Shown here: positions 49,969 to 59,449 of the stretch, piece after piece
How the letters are laid out: every line of letters starts with the position of its first letter
Numbering within the stretch: the first letter of the stretch is position 1
Assembly: GCA_051920445.1 (NCBI GenBank)
Contig: JBPPLN010000002.1
Coordinates: forward strand, 186,001 to 250,000
Direction: 5' to 3'
Origin: CAG-177 sp003514385
GTDB lineage: Bacteria; Bacillota; Clostridia; Oscillospirales; Acutalibacteraceae
Length of the DNA stretch: 64,000 nucleotides
Notes under the pieces: model-generated
The model's input: only the letters and a program-made list of their open reading frames with translations
Database searches by the model: none
Told to the model about the DNA's origin: nothing
Translations under genes and position numbers: made by a program

Positions 49969-51711
49969 TTACTCCGCTATCGCTCTTATTCTGAACGCCT
50001 TGACGCCGTGGGGCTCGACAAATGCGCTGAGTGTTGTGTTGATGACGGAAGTCTCCTTTGTCCACAGGTCATATACCTCATATTCCTGCGCGAGCGGAGT
50101 GGTGATATACGAGCGGCAGACGATATCGTCCATGCGGTGCTCGAAATATCTCGTGTCGCTGCCCTTGTTGAAGAAGCAGACCGCGACATCTCCGTTTTCA
50201 AGCGGCTTTATGAGCGTATCGGCTATGATAGTCGTCTTTATTCTTCTGCACTGCTCGCCGAGCGAATCCTGATCGATAGCTATCATATCTCTGTCGGTGA
50301 GTATTTTCAGTGTCTCGTTCTCCGTGTCGGCAGTGCCGTCCTCGCGAATAAATTCACGCACATCGTTGCCGAGAATGAGCGGAGCCGCCATGAAGCACCA
50401 GAGGGTGAAATGGCTGCGGTTCTCTTCGGCAGTCAAATCTCCGTTGCCGACCTCGAGCATATCCGGGTCGTTCCAGTTGCCCTTGCCGGAATACTTGAAG
50501 AGATTGACATTGACTTCGTATATGCCGAGAACAGACTTCCAGTTCGCCTGGATATCGGGCGTCGTGCGCCAAAGGTTGCCTGCCGCCGCGCCCCAGCGCC
50601 ACGAAAGGTTTCTGCCCCACTCGCAGATGGAATAGACTATCGGGCGCTCTTCGGTGCCGTTTCTGTCGGCATATTCGGCGGTTGCACGCATGAGCTCTCT
50701 GCCCATCTTAGCATACTGGATAGCCGCGCTGTCCTGTCTCGAAGCGACGGGGTTTTCAAGCTCGATTGTGTTCGAGCCCGCTTCGAGGGTTATTTTAACC
50801 TGATGTCTGCCGTCGGCAGTGGAGCCCTTGGTCGGCGGGACGGTGGTAGTATACTTATCCTCGCCGTTGACGGTGACTTCGAGATATTTGAAGCTGTTGC
50901 TCTTCTTTCTGATTCCGAGAGTCAGGGAATATTCGCCAGCCTCCGGGACTTCGACGGTAAACACCGCCGAGCCTCTGTGGGCGGAGAGACCGGAGATATA
51001 TCTTCCGGAATCGAGGCGCTTGTCCTCCATTATTTTCGCGTCGCCGAAGAGTGCCGCATCGTCTGCGGGAATAGTAGTCTCGAAAGAGCCGTCGACATTG
51101 GAGACGCAGATATATTCAATATAGGGCGCACGCATCGGGATAGGCACATTGTGACAGAAGTCATATTTAAAATATTCAACTCCCCACTCGGCGAACGTGT
51201 CCGCATCTATAGCTTCATTGCCGAGGCTCGCGGGCAGATCCTCGCAGGTAAGCGATCCGTTGGATGAATATATGCCGAGCTTGAGTCCGAGTTCGTTTAT
51301 GCTCTTCACAAGCGCGGGTATGCCGCTCGGGAAGTTTGCAAAATCGCCCTGGAGTCTGCCGTTCTCGTCGCGCATGGAGGACTGCCAGCAGTCGTCGAGA
51401 TTGACATACTGATATCCCGCGTCCGCAAGTCCGCTCGCCTTCATGGCTTCGGCCGTTTCGAGAATGAGCTTCTCGTCGATTCTGTTTCTGAAAGTGTTCC
51501 AGCTCGACCAGCCCATCGGCGGGGTCAGAGCCGTGCCGTTTGAATATTTTTCATCAGTCGGGAAAGTGAGCTTGACGCTGTTAATCGCGTTTTTCGCCAT
51601 ATCCTCCGCCTCGTTTTTATCAGGCAGAATGTTCGGCGCAAACTTCTTGACCGCCGCATATGCTCCCGCGGCGACGCCTGCGAGGGCAGTCAGTTTGAAT
51701 ATCGATCCCAT
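49969..51711 (-). CDS. GH27 alpha-galactosidase with inserted carbohydrate-binding-like domain
   Basis: A 580-residue enzyme. The GH27 barrel starts TPPMGWSSWNTFRNRIDEK and YVNLDDCWQ. The nucleophile is Asp184 (YFKYDFC) and the acid/base Asp417 (NWNDPDML). Residues about 192-325 form a beta-sandwich insert (SAHRGSAVFTVEVPEAGEYS, FKYLEVTVNGE) that looks like a CBM6/35-type module placed inside the barrel after strand 4. The N-terminus has a short hydrophobic stretch (LTALAGVAAGAYAAV) without a clear cleavage site, possibly a weak membrane anchor. It releases alpha-galactose (melibiose, raffinose, blood-group B or mucin type). AAAGGA precedes the ATG. Confidence 0.9.
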   Translation of the reverse strand: MGSIFKLTALAGVAAGAYAAVKKFAPNILPDKNEAEDMAKNAINSVKLTFPTDEKYSNGTALTPPMGWSSWNTFRNRIDEKLILETAEAMKASGLADAGYQYVNLDDCWQSSMRDENGRLQGDFANFPSGIPALVKSINELGLKLGIYSSNGSLTCEDLPASLGNEAIDADTFAEWGVEYFKYDFCHNVPIPMRAPYIEYICVSNVDGSFETTIPADDAALFGDAKIMEDKRLDSGRYISGLSAHRGSAVFTVEVPEAGEYSLTLGIRKKSNSFKYLEVTVNGEDKYTTTVPPTKGSTADGRHQVKITLEAGSNTIELENPVASRQDSAAIQYAKMGRELMRATAEYADRNGTEERPIVYSICEWGRNLSWRWGAAAGNLWRTTPDIQANWKSVLGIYEVNVNLFKYSGKGNWNDPDMLEVGNGDLTAEENRSHFTLWCFMAAPLILGNDVREFIREDGTADTENETLKILTDRDMIAIDQDSLGEQCRRIKTTIIADTLIKPLENGDVAVCFFNKGSDTRYFEHRMDDIVCRSYITTPLAQEYEVYDLWTKETSVINTTLSAFVEPHGVKAFRIRAIAE

Positions 51712-51758
51712 GAATATCAGTCCTTTCGGTTTAAAAACAAAAATCCACTTCTGCGAGG

Positions 51759-51787
51759 TTGTAAACCCGGCAAAACTGTGGTATTAT
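51759..51787 (+). promoter_or_regulatory. Promoter of the M20 peptidase gene
   Basis: TTGTAA, 17 bases, TATTAT, about 100 bases before the start codon. Confidence 0.55.
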
Positions 51788-51885
51788 TTAGTTGAACAAA
51801 AGACATTTCAAGATTGTCTTTCATATAGAAATATATCATATATACGCTTTTTGTCAAGGCAAAACGCGAAGATACGGAGGAAAAC

Positions 51886-52983
51886 ATGAGCACACAGAGA
51901 CTTGTTAAAACATTCTGCGACCTTGTTTCAACAGGCAGCGAAACGGGTCACGAGCGCGCATTCTGCATAGAACTCGAAAAGGCGCTTATCGAGGCGGGCT
52001 TCGAGGTTGAGCGCGACGAAGAGGCCGGCAAGAAGTGCGGCTCGGACGGATTCAACATATACGGCTATCTCCCCGGCGAGGGCGAGAGCGTACTGCTCTC
52101 CTGCCACACCGACACCGTCACTCCCGGCGCGGCGGTCACGCCCGTTGAGCGCGACGGAGTTATATATTCTGACGGCACGACGATTCTCGGCTCGGACGAC
52201 AAGTCCGGCATAGCGGAGATAATCGAGGCTGTCACAAGGCTCAAAGAAAATGGGAAAAAGAACAGACCTGTTGAAGTCCTGTTCTCCCTCTCGGAAGAGG
52301 TCGGTATGCTCGGCTCGCGCTATGCGGACTACGGCAAGATAAAGAGCAAGACGGCTCTTGTGCTCGACGGCGAGGACATCGGCGAAATAGTCAACTCCGC
52401 CGCGGCGAATATAGTTATGTCGATAAGCTTCTTCGGCAAGAAGGCGCACGCCGGCGTATGCCCCGAGAACGGCATACACGCACTCAAGGCTGCGGCATAC
52501 GCGGCGGCGAACATCCCCGTGGGTCATGTTGACGACATAAGCGTGCAGAACATCAGCAATTTCGTTTCCGAGGGTCCGACCAATATCGTAGCGGACAAAG
52601 CGTCGTTTGACATGGAGTTCCGCTCATACGACGAGGACACGGTTCAGAAGCACATCGCCGACGCGCTCGCGGTCATGAAAGAGGCATGCGAGAAGTTCGG
52701 AACCACATTTGAATATGACAGCGAACGCCACTCCGGCGCGTTCACCGTTGACCCCGAGTCGCAGTTCATAAAAGATATTTTCGCGGCATACGAAGCGGCG
52801 GGCATACGCCCGTATCTCTCCAAGACGCTTGGCGGCTGCGACGCTTCAAACATTGCACTGCACGACATCGCCGTTGTCAACATCGGCACGGGTATGCGAG
52901 ACGTTCACACAACAGCAGAGAACATCTCGATAAAAGACATGGAGGACAGCACGCGCTTCCTCTGCGAACTGCTCAAGGCATAA
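51886..52983 (+). CDS. M20 family metallopeptidase (tripeptidase T-like)
   Basis: A 365-residue zinc peptidase. The metal ligands are in LSCHTDTV (HxD), LGSDDKSG (bridging Asp), SLSEEVGMLGS (Glu-Glu) and LVLDGED; the dimerisation domain (GKKAHAGVCPENGIHALKAA) and the final VHTTAENISI with a His ligand follow. The family (PepT-like) trims di- or tripeptides in the cytosol. CGGAGG lies 8 bases before the ATG. The c-di-AMP receptor gene follows 27 bases later. Confidence 0.94.
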   Translation: MSTQRLVKTFCDLVSTGSETGHERAFCIELEKALIEAGFEVERDEEAGKKCGSDGFNIYGYLPGEGESVLLSCHTDTVTPGAAVTPVERDGVIYSDGTTILGSDDKSGIAEIIEAVTRLKENGKKNRPVEVLFSLSEEVGMLGSRYADYGKIKSKTALVLDGEDIGEIVNSAAANIVMSISFFGKKAHAGVCPENGIHALKAAAYAAANIPVGHVDDISVQNISNFVSEGPTNIVADKASFDMEFRSYDEDTVQKHIADALAVMKEACEKFGTTFEYDSERHSGAFTVDPESQFIKDIFAAYEAAGIRPYLSKTLGGCDASNIALHDIAVVNIGTGMRDVHTTAENISIKDMEDSTRFLCELLKA

Positions 52984-53010
52984 ACAATATCCCCGAAAGG
53001 AGCTTTTGAT

Positions 53011-53295
53011 ATGAAACTTATAACAGCGGTTATCGGCAAAAAAGACCTCAACCCCGTCTGCGACGCACTCAGGGAAGCGGGATATTCATTCACGAAGATC
53101 CCGACCTCCGGCGGATTCCTGCGCAGCAGCAACATGACTCTGCTCATCGGCGTTGACGACGACAAGCTCGCCAATGCGGTCGAGCTGATAAACAGCAACT
53201 GCAAGACCCGCACCGAGCAGGCTGAGGACAAGAAAGTCAAGGTCGGCGGCGCAACTCTGTTCGTGACAGATGTTGAGCGGTTTGAGAAGATGTAA
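53011..53295 (+). CDS. darA: Cyclic-di-AMP receptor (DarA/PstA)
   Basis: A 94-residue PII-like protein. The signature MKLITAVIGKKDLNPVCDAL and GYSFTKIPTSGGFLRSSNMT (c-di-AMP loop) and the closing GGATLFVTDVERFEK are intact. It forms trimers that bind c-di-AMP at subunit interfaces. It is shorter than B. subtilis DarA (109 residues): the B-loop between the middle strands is reduced (NSNCKTRTEQAEDKK). Coupled to the M20 gene. Confidence 0.95.
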   Translation: MKLITAVIGKKDLNPVCDALREAGYSFTKIPTSGGFLRSSNMTLLIGVDDDKLANAVELINSNCKTRTEQAEDKKVKVGGATLFVTDVERFEKM

Positions 53296-53387
53296 AAAAA
53301 CAAATGAACCGTATATAAAAACCGAGCGGCCGCAGCAGTTTGCTGCGGCTGTTGTTTGTAAAGATATATATAGCACAGGGACCGGCA

Positions 53388-53702
53388 ATGAAGAATAAAA
53401 TATCCGAAAACAAAATATTTATTGCAACGCCGCTCATACTCGGCGCACTCTCATTATTTGCGTTTGCGATTTATTTTTACAGCGCAAATCACGCGCCATA
53501 CACATATACCGATGTTATAATTGCAGGACCGATACTCTCATTTGTCGGCGTAATTATTTCTTTTATCACGCGAGAAAGCAGAAAAACATATCCGACATTG
53601 TGGATATGCGGGCTTGCCGCCTGCACGTTCGGCTTTATAATATGTGTTATGGTTATTTTGATATTGGTGATGTTTGTTGCGGCGAGGGTCAGTGAATCGT
53701 GA
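53388..53702 (+). CDS. Hypothetical three-TM membrane protein
   Basis: A 104-residue protein: KIFIATPLILGALSLFAFAI, VIIAGPILSFVGVIISFI and LAACTFGFIICVMVILILVM are three TM helices. Only a weak ribosome site (GGGACC) lies before the ATG. No family recognised. It lies between darA and a strong terminator, so it is the last gene of the M20-darA unit. Confidence 0.65.
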   Translation: MKNKISENKIFIATPLILGALSLFAFAIYFYSANHAPYTYTDVIIAGPILSFVGVIISFITRESRKTYPTLWICGLAACTFGFIICVMVILILVMFVAARVSES

Positions 53703-53760
53703 TGTTGATAATTGGAGTTTGAGGGTATAAAAATTTTTGCACTTATTTATCGCAAGCGTA

Positions 53761-53790
53761 AAGCCCCGTCGGATAACCGGCGGGGCTTTG
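53761..53790. terminator. Bidirectional terminator
   Basis: AAAGCCCCGTCGG / CCGGCGGGGCTTT (13 bp with one G-U), ATAA loop, between the convergent membrane protein and acyl-CoA synthetase genes. Confidence 0.9.
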
Positions 53791-53806
53791 CTGTATTTGC
53801 TATATT

Positions 53807-55498
53807 TTATTTGCCTTCGTTTTGGAGCTTCTGCATATCTGCGGCGCGGATAGCAGTTCTCATTATCTTGCCGCTGCTGGTCTTGGGCAGCTCTCTGACG
53901 AACTCGACAACGCGGGGATATTTGTACGGTGCGGTCGCGTGCTTGACATGGTTCTGTATCTCCTTGACAAGCTCGTCGCTCGGCTCATAGCCCTTGGCGA
54001 GAACGATGGTCGCCTTGACGACCTGTCCTCTGTCGGGATGCGGCAGAGCGGTGACTGCGCACTCTAGCACGGACGGATGTTCCATCAGCGCACTCTCGAC
54101 CTCGAACGGACCGATGCGGTAGCCGGAGCACTTGATAACATCGTCGTTTCTGCCAACGAACCAATAGTAGCCGTCGCCGTCGCGCCATGCGGTGTCGCCG
54201 GTGTTATAATAGCCGAACTTGAAGCTCTTCTCCATCGCGGCGTCGTCTTTCCAGTAGTCGCGGAAAAGTCCGGTCGGATGACCCTGATCGACCCGGATGC
54301 AGATAGAACCGACCATACCGTCCTCGCACTCCTCGCCGTTTTCGTCGAGCAGAGCGATATCATAGCCGGGTGCGGGCTTGCCCATTGAACCGGGCTTTAT
54401 CTCGACCCACGGATAGTTTGCGAGCAGGACGGAAGATTCACTCTGGCCGAAGCCCTCGTATATTCTCATGCCCGTCAGTCTCTCTATCTGATGGAAAACC
54501 TCGGGGTTGAGCGGCTCGCCCGCGAGGCAGGCGTGCTCAATGTAGCTGAAATCGTATTTTGAAAGATCCTCTTTTATCAGGAAGCGGTATATGGTCGCGG
54601 GGGCACAGAATGTGCTCGGGTGGATACGCTCCATAGCCTCAATCATATCGATCGGGTGGAACTTCTCGGTGTCATATGCGCCGACAGCCGCGCCGCAGAT
54701 CCACTGGCCGTAAATTTTGCCCCATGCAAACTTTGCCCAGCCGGAGTCGGTCTGGGTCATATGTATCTTGTTCTCCTTGACGCACTGCCAATATCTCGCG
54801 GTCGTTATCTGACCGAGAGCGGAGGAGAAATCGTGGCGCACCATCTTGGGCATTCCGCTCGTGCCGGATGAGAAATAGAGCAGAGCCGTATCGGTGACAA
54901 CGGTTCTCTTCTCGAGATCGGTCGGGCGCTCGAACTCGGTCGAATAGCCGCCGATAACGGAGCGGTAATCTATTGCGCCGTCAACGGGCTTGTCGCCGAC
55001 GGTGACATAATATTCGAGGTTCGGACACTCGGGCAGGGAGTCACGGACGTGCTGAACAACATCGTCGTCTCCGACGGTTATGAGCATTTTAACGCCCGCC
55101 GCATTGATGCGGTAGACATAGTCCTTCTTCATCAGCTGGAACGATGCGGGAATAACTATCGCGCCGATCTTGTGGAGTGCGGTTATGATAAACCAAACTT
55201 CGGGGCGCTGCTTCAGGACGAGCATGACTATGTCGCCCTTCTTTATTCCCTTTTCGAGCAGGAAGTTGACAGCCCTATTGCTGTTGTCTTTTATGTCTTT
55301 GAAGGTGTAGCGCGCCATATCGCCGGCATCGTTCGTCCAGACGAGGGCGAGCTTCTCGGGCTCAATATCCGCCCATGCATCAACAACATCGAAACCGAAG
55401 TTGAAATCATCGGGCACATTTATTTTGAAATTCTGCTTCATGTCCTCATAGCTGTCAAAATCATAACGGGGACAGAAGCGCTTGATTATATCATCCAT
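53807..55498 (-). CDS. AMP-forming acyl-CoA synthetase (medium-chain MACS type)
   Basis: A 563-residue adenylate-forming enzyme. The ATP loop is LYFSSGTSGMPKMVRH, the A5 motif EGFGQSESS, A7/A8 YYNTGDTAWRDGDGYYWF and GRNDDVIKCSGYRIGP, and the A10 lysine is in PKTSSGKIMRT. It activates a carboxylic acid (acetate-like to medium chain or aromatic) to its CoA thioester. The substrate is not deducible. It pairs with the XRE-cupin regulator immediately upstream (33-base gap); this gene pair recurs in gut Clostridia. Confidence 0.94.
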   Translation of the reverse strand: MDDIIKRFCPRYDFDSYEDMKQNFKINVPDDFNFGFDVVDAWADIEPEKLALVWTNDAGDMARYTFKDIKDNSNRAVNFLLEKGIKKGDIVMLVLKQRPEVWFIITALHKIGAIVIPASFQLMKKDYVYRINAAGVKMLITVGDDDVVQHVRDSLPECPNLEYYVTVGDKPVDGAIDYRSVIGGYSTEFERPTDLEKRTVVTDTALLYFSSGTSGMPKMVRHDFSSALGQITTARYWQCVKENKIHMTQTDSGWAKFAWGKIYGQWICGAAVGAYDTEKFHPIDMIEAMERIHPSTFCAPATIYRFLIKEDLSKYDFSYIEHACLAGEPLNPEVFHQIERLTGMRIYEGFGQSESSVLLANYPWVEIKPGSMGKPAPGYDIALLDENGEECEDGMVGSICIRVDQGHPTGLFRDYWKDDAAMEKSFKFGYYNTGDTAWRDGDGYYWFVGRNDDVIKCSGYRIGPFEVESALMEHPSVLECAVTALPHPDRGQVVKATIVLAKGYEPSDELVKEIQNHVKHATAPYKYPRVVEFVRELPKTSSGKIMRTAIRAADMQKLQNEGK

Positions 55499-55531
55499 TT
55501 TTTCTTTTTCCTTTCGGGGGGTGTCGCAGTT

Positions 55532-56080
55532 TTATTCGTTGATAACGGTCAGGAATCTTGTTCTTCCGTCTACCGCCGCCTGGCCGTGCGGGAGGTTCGG
55601 ATCGAAGTAGATAGCGTCGCCCTCATTGAGTATGAACGAGTTCTTGCCGACCGTTACCTTGACCTTGCCCTCAAGGACGAGGTTGAACTCCTGGCCGGAG
55701 TGCATAACGAGCGCGGGCTCGGTCTCCTGCTCTTCGAGCGTGACGAGCATCGGCTCCATCTGGCGGTTCTTGAAGTTAAAAGCAAGGCTCTCGATATAAT
55801 AGCCCGAATATCTGTCAACTCGAACTCCGTCGCCGCGTCTGACGATAGTGTAGCTGTCCATTCTCGGGGATTCACCGGTCATAAGCACGGTGCAGTCCGT
55901 GCCGAGTGCCGCCGCTATGGCGTAGAGCGCGCTGACGGGAATATCTTTTTCGCCCGACTCGTATTTTTCATATTCATCATGGGAGATATTCAGCTTCTCC
56001 GCCATTTCGGTTATTGATATTTCAAGGATCTCTCGCAGCTCCTTAATTCGCTTGGGTATCTGTAAAAGCTCGTCGTTCAT
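55532..56080 (-). CDS. XRE-cupin transcriptional regulator
   Basis: A 182-residue protein. An N-terminal HTH_XRE (residues about 10-65: IKELREILEISITEMAEKLN, HDEYEKYESGEKDIP) precedes a C-terminal cupin (VMHSGQEFNLVLEGKVKVTVG, DAIYFDPNLPHGQAA). The cupin likely senses a small molecule, plausibly the acid or CoA product of the partner enzyme (inference). The operon structure suggests self-control. Confidence 0.94.
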   Translation of the reverse strand: MNDELLQIPKRIKELREILEISITEMAEKLNISHDEYEKYESGEKDIPVSALYAIAAALGTDCTVLMTGESPRMDSYTIVRRGDGVRVDRYSGYYIESLAFNFKNRQMEPMLVTLEEQETEPALVMHSGQEFNLVLEGKVKVTVGKNSFILNEGDAIYFDPNLPHGQAAVDGRTRFLTVINE

Positions 56081-56236
56081 TCTGTGCCTTCCTTTCCGTA
56101 TATATGCGGTCTTGATGCGAACTATATTCTATTATTTTACTCTACATATATAGTTTTTTCAAGTGTACAGAGCAAATATAGGCTCAAAAATAATTGCGGT
56201 TTTGTTGTTTTTACAATAGAAACGCGGGCGTTTATA

Positions 56237-56245
56237 TGCTATAAT
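56237..56245 (+). promoter_or_regulatory. Extended -10 promoter of fprA
   Basis: TGCTATAAT (TATAAT at 56240-56245) 32 bases before the ATG. No clear -35. Confidence 0.6.
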
Positions 56246-56277
56246 ATAACACTGAAAACGAAGTGAGGAGGCTCGGT

Positions 56278-57429
56278 ATGACAAACATCACCGAAGATAT
56301 CAAATATATCGGAGTAAACGACCGCGAAATCGACCTGTTTGAGGGTCAGTACGAAGTGCCCAACGGCATGGCATATAACTCATATGTCATTCTCGACAAA
56401 AAGGTTGCCGTCATGGACACGGTGGACAGGCACTTCACCGCCGAATGGCTCAAAAATCTTGAATCGGCGCTCGCTGGCAGGCAGCCCGATTATCTCATAG
56501 TTCAGCACATGGAGCCCGACCACTCGGCGGGCATCGCGGAGTTTTCCGCAGCTTATCCCGACGCCGTGATAGTCGGCAACGACAAGACTTTCACGATGAT
56601 AAAAAATTTCTACGGCGGGGATTTCATTAAAAATTCGCTTCCCGTCAAAAACGGCGACACGCTCTCGCTCGGCGAGCATGAGCTGAATTTCGTCTTTGCG
56701 CCGATGGTTCACTGGCCGGAGGTTATGATGACTTATGACGCAAAGGACAAGGTGTTCTTCTCGGCGGACGCGTTCGGCAAGTTCGGCGCGCTCGACGCGG
56801 ACGAGGACTGGGCGTGCGAAGCAAGAAGATACTATTTCGGCATCGTCGGAAAATACGGAGGACCCGTGCAGACGCTGCTCAAGAAAGCCGCCGGGCTCGA
56901 CATCGCGGTCATATGCCCGCTCCACGGACCTGTTCTCAGCGAGAATCTCGGATACTATCTGAATCTCTATGACATCTGGTCATCCTACGGCGTTGAGAGC
57001 GAGGGAGTCTGCATCGCATACACTTCTGTATACGGCAACACGAAAAAGGCTGTCGAATATCTTGCCGAACAGCTCAGGGTCAACGGCTGCGCAAAGGTCG
57101 CGGTCAACGACCTTGCCCGCTGCGACATGGCGGAGGCTGTTGAGGACGCGTTCCGCTACGGAAAGCTCGTGCTCGCGACGACCACTTATAACGGAAGTAT
57201 ATTTCCGTTCATGCGCGACTTCATCGACCACCTGACCGAGCGAGGATATCAGAAGCGCACAGTTGCATTCATCGAGAACGGCTCATGGGCGCCGACCGCC
57301 GCGAGGAACATGGCGAAGATGTTTGAAAACAGCAAGGATATCGAGCAAGTCGGTACGGTCACTATTCGTTCCGCAATGACCGACGAGAACAAAGCGCAGC
57401 TCGACGCGCTTGCGAAAGAGCTTGCATAA
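56278..57429 (+). CDS. fprA: FprA family A-type flavoprotein (flavodiiron protein)
   Basis: A 383-residue flavodiiron protein. The N-terminal metallo-beta-lactamase-like domain has the diiron motif VQHMEPDHSAG (HxExDH), then MVHWPEVMMTYD, SADAFGKFGALD and CPLHGPVL. The C-terminal flavodoxin domain starts CIAYTSVYGNTKKAVEYLA and ends with FIENGSWAP. It reduces O2 to water and/or NO to N2O, protecting an anaerobe. The start at 56278 has GAGGAGG 6 bases upstream. Confidence 0.96.
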   Translation: MTNITEDIKYIGVNDREIDLFEGQYEVPNGMAYNSYVILDKKVAVMDTVDRHFTAEWLKNLESALAGRQPDYLIVQHMEPDHSAGIAEFSAAYPDAVIVGNDKTFTMIKNFYGGDFIKNSLPVKNGDTLSLGEHELNFVFAPMVHWPEVMMTYDAKDKVFFSADAFGKFGALDADEDWACEARRYYFGIVGKYGGPVQTLLKKAAGLDIAVICPLHGPVLSENLGYYLNLYDIWSSYGVESEGVCIAYTSVYGNTKKAVEYLAEQLRVNGCAKVAVNDLARCDMAEAVEDAFRYGKLVLATTTYNGSIFPFMRDFIDHLTERGYQKRTVAFIENGSWAPTAARNMAKMFENSKDIEQVGTVTIRSAMTDENKAQLDALAKELA

Positions 57430-57438
57430 AAAATAAGC

Positions 57439-57478
57439 AAAACTGCCGAACCCGTAAAAAGATTCGGCAGTTTTTTAT
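57439..57478. terminator. Bidirectional terminator after fprA
   Basis: AAAACTGCCGAA / TTCGGCAGTTTT (12 bp) then TTTATTTT. The last bases include the stop of the convergent hydrolase gene. Confidence 0.85.
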
Positions 57479-58392
57479 TTTAGTATAGATTCAAGCTTTC
57501 GAAACACATCTTTGCTCTCCGGCAGGAACGGAAGAAGCTGAAAGTCATGGAAAAGTCCGTCGTATTTATAGAGCTTCGCATCGACGCCTGCGCTGAGCGC
57601 ATTGGCGAAAGCTGTGTCGCTGTCGCTTTCCCCCACCTCTGCCGTACCGCAGAAAAAGACTGTCGGCGGAAAGCCCGAAAAATCGGCAAACGACACCGAG
57701 AGATACGGGTCGAGGAGGTCATGCTCCCCGGCATATTTCGGGCGGCGTCTGAAATACGCTTCGTGATCTTTGAATTTTTCTTTCCTCGCGATACCGTAAA
57801 ACGGGTCGCTGTGGCAGTTTCGCTCATATGACTCTCCACAGGCTGTCATATCGCCCCAGAGCGAAAAGCAGACGAGTTTTTGTGGCATCGGTCTGCCGGA
57901 ATCACGAAGCTTCTGCGCGAGGGCAAGCACCAGATTTGCGCCGCTGCTGTCCCCAAGGACTACAATATTCTCGGGCTTTATGTCCTTTGCTGTCAGCATA
58001 TCCCACGCGCTCATGACATCGTCGAGCTGCGAAGGAAAGATATATTCGGGCATGGTTCTGTAATCGACGCTGAAAACGGCGGCTCCGCCTGCGGCACGGC
58101 TGTATTTCAGTGCGAGGCGGCGATAAGCATCAATAAGCTTTATTTTGAAGCTTCCGCCGTGGATATGAAAAATCACTGTGTCCGTTCCAATCTTTTCGGG
58201 AATGAGACTTTCGACAAAACATTCGCCGCAGGGAGTTCGGGTCATGGTATAGCCTTTCGGAGGCTTATATCTGCTGCCTTTATTTTTTGCCGCCGCGCCC
58301 GCGTTCGAGCTCATATTCTCGTTCTTTATAAATCGGGAATGAAACACGGCGCTGAGCAATGCGCTTGTTATTCTTGCCGGCACGGAAGCCAT
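57475..58392 (-). CDS. Alpha/beta hydrolase (HSL-like esterase)
   Basis: A 305-residue esterase of the hormone-sensitive lipase/Aes group. The oxyanion motif is FHIHGGSFKI (HGG), the nucleophile elbow VVLGDSSGANLVLALA (GDSSG), and DPYLSV and the final HDFQLLPF supply the Asp/His of the triad. No export signal. The start at 58392 has GGGGAG 7 bases upstream. It follows the APH-fold kinase by two bases, so they form an operon. Deacetylation of a sugar or small ester is possible. Confidence 0.9.
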   Translation of the reverse strand: MASVPARITSALLSAVFHSRFIKNENMSSNAGAAAKNKGSRYKPPKGYTMTRTPCGECFVESLIPEKIGTDTVIFHIHGGSFKIKLIDAYRRLALKYSRAAGGAAVFSVDYRTMPEYIFPSQLDDVMSAWDMLTAKDIKPENIVVLGDSSGANLVLALAQKLRDSGRPMPQKLVCFSLWGDMTACGESYERNCHSDPFYGIARKEKFKDHEAYFRRRPKYAGEHDLLDPYLSVSFADFSGFPPTVFFCGTAEVGESDSDTAFANALSAGVDAKLYKYDGLFHDFQLLPFLPESKDVFRKLESILK

Positions 58393-58394
58393 AG

Positions 58395-59351
58395 TTATAC
58401 TCCCCTGCCGAGCACGGCGTTCATATTTTTGACCAGCGGGTTCATGATGAATGGAATGAGCGTGCCCGCCTTTACAAAGCAATAGACTTCGTTCCACAGG
58501 GCATAAAATGCGAGCTTCTGCTCCGCTTTTTCGCTCGCGCCGTATTTTTTGAGATATGTGTCGCAGAGGAAGAAACGTTTACCGGTCAGGTTATTGAACT
58601 GGAACAGATCATATTCGCGGTCGGCATACATGGAGTTGAGCGGATCGATGAAACCGGTTATCCGGAGTCCCTTGCCGACCATTATGTTGCCGACATTCAA
58701 ATCGCCGTGGATAAGGCAGGCGTCGGAGATGGACTGGGAGAAGATATCCGAAAATTTGTCTCTCGCGCGGCTCATGGTCGAGACTATCTCGGGCGACAGC
58801 TGTCCGTCCTCCGAGAGCTGTTTTGCAGCCGAATATACTTCATTCATAAACGGCTCATAGCATTCGAGCCAAGATGAGAACTGCGGGTTCATTGTGTCGC
58901 CGAATTTGTCGCACCGACACTCGTGGATGCCGTGGAGAGCATTGGTCACTTTATCGGCGAAAGCCAGCTTCGCGCTTTTTGAATAAAGCAGCTTGCCGAA
59001 TGACATAAAGAGCGTGCTGCCCTCGATTTTGTCCATAACATAGCAGTCGAGCGGTATACTGCCGTCGGCGCCGCGGGAATATAATACTTTCGGCATACGC
59101 ACGCCGCAGTTTTCAGACAAAAGGCACAAATCATGCGTCTCTTTTTCGAGCATTCCGTCGGCGCGCAGGAACTTGACGACCGCCTCAATGCCGTCGCCGA
59201 AGGTCACGCCGACCGCCGTGCCGAACGATCCGCCGCCGAGATTTTTTGTTTTAACGCCGCTTTTGCCGAGTCCCTCTTCACATACGGCAAGCGCATATTC
59301 CGCCGTTTTTTCGGGTTCAAGGGATTTCGGGATCACTCTTTCGACATTCAT
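58395..59351 (-). CDS. APH-fold phosphotransferase
   Basis: A 318-residue kinase of the aminoglycoside/choline kinase fold: N-lobe Lys in AVVKFLRADG, the catalytic loop LIHGDLNVGNIMVG and the DFG-like ITGFIDPLNSMYADREYDL. The helical subdomain is complete. The substrate is unknown; context (esterase partner) suggests a small metabolite, not antibiotic resistance. Upstream lies a 98-base gap from the AraC gene. Confidence 0.88.
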   Translation of the reverse strand: MNVERVIPKSLEPEKTAEYALAVCEEGLGKSGVKTKNLGGGSFGTAVGVTFGDGIEAVVKFLRADGMLEKETHDLCLLSENCGVRMPKVLYSRGADGSIPLDCYVMDKIEGSTLFMSFGKLLYSKSAKLAFADKVTNALHGIHECRCDKFGDTMNPQFSSWLECYEPFMNEVYSAAKQLSEDGQLSPEIVSTMSRARDKFSDIFSQSISDACLIHGDLNVGNIMVGKGLRITGFIDPLNSMYADREYDLFQFNNLTGKRFFLCDTYLKKYGASEKAEQKLAFYALWNEVYCFVKAGTLIPFIMNPLVKNMNAVLGRGV

Positions 59352-59449
59352 AACACCGCTCCGTTCCGTATTTTTTCAATACAAATTCTATCAAATTCCG
59401 CAGAAATATAAAATATCCCGGGGACGCTTTTTTCTATCCCCGGGAAACT

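Noticed and set aside
49945..51267. Plus-strand frame (440 codons) over GH27
   Set aside because: Antisense shadow of a gene with both catalytic Asp motifs.
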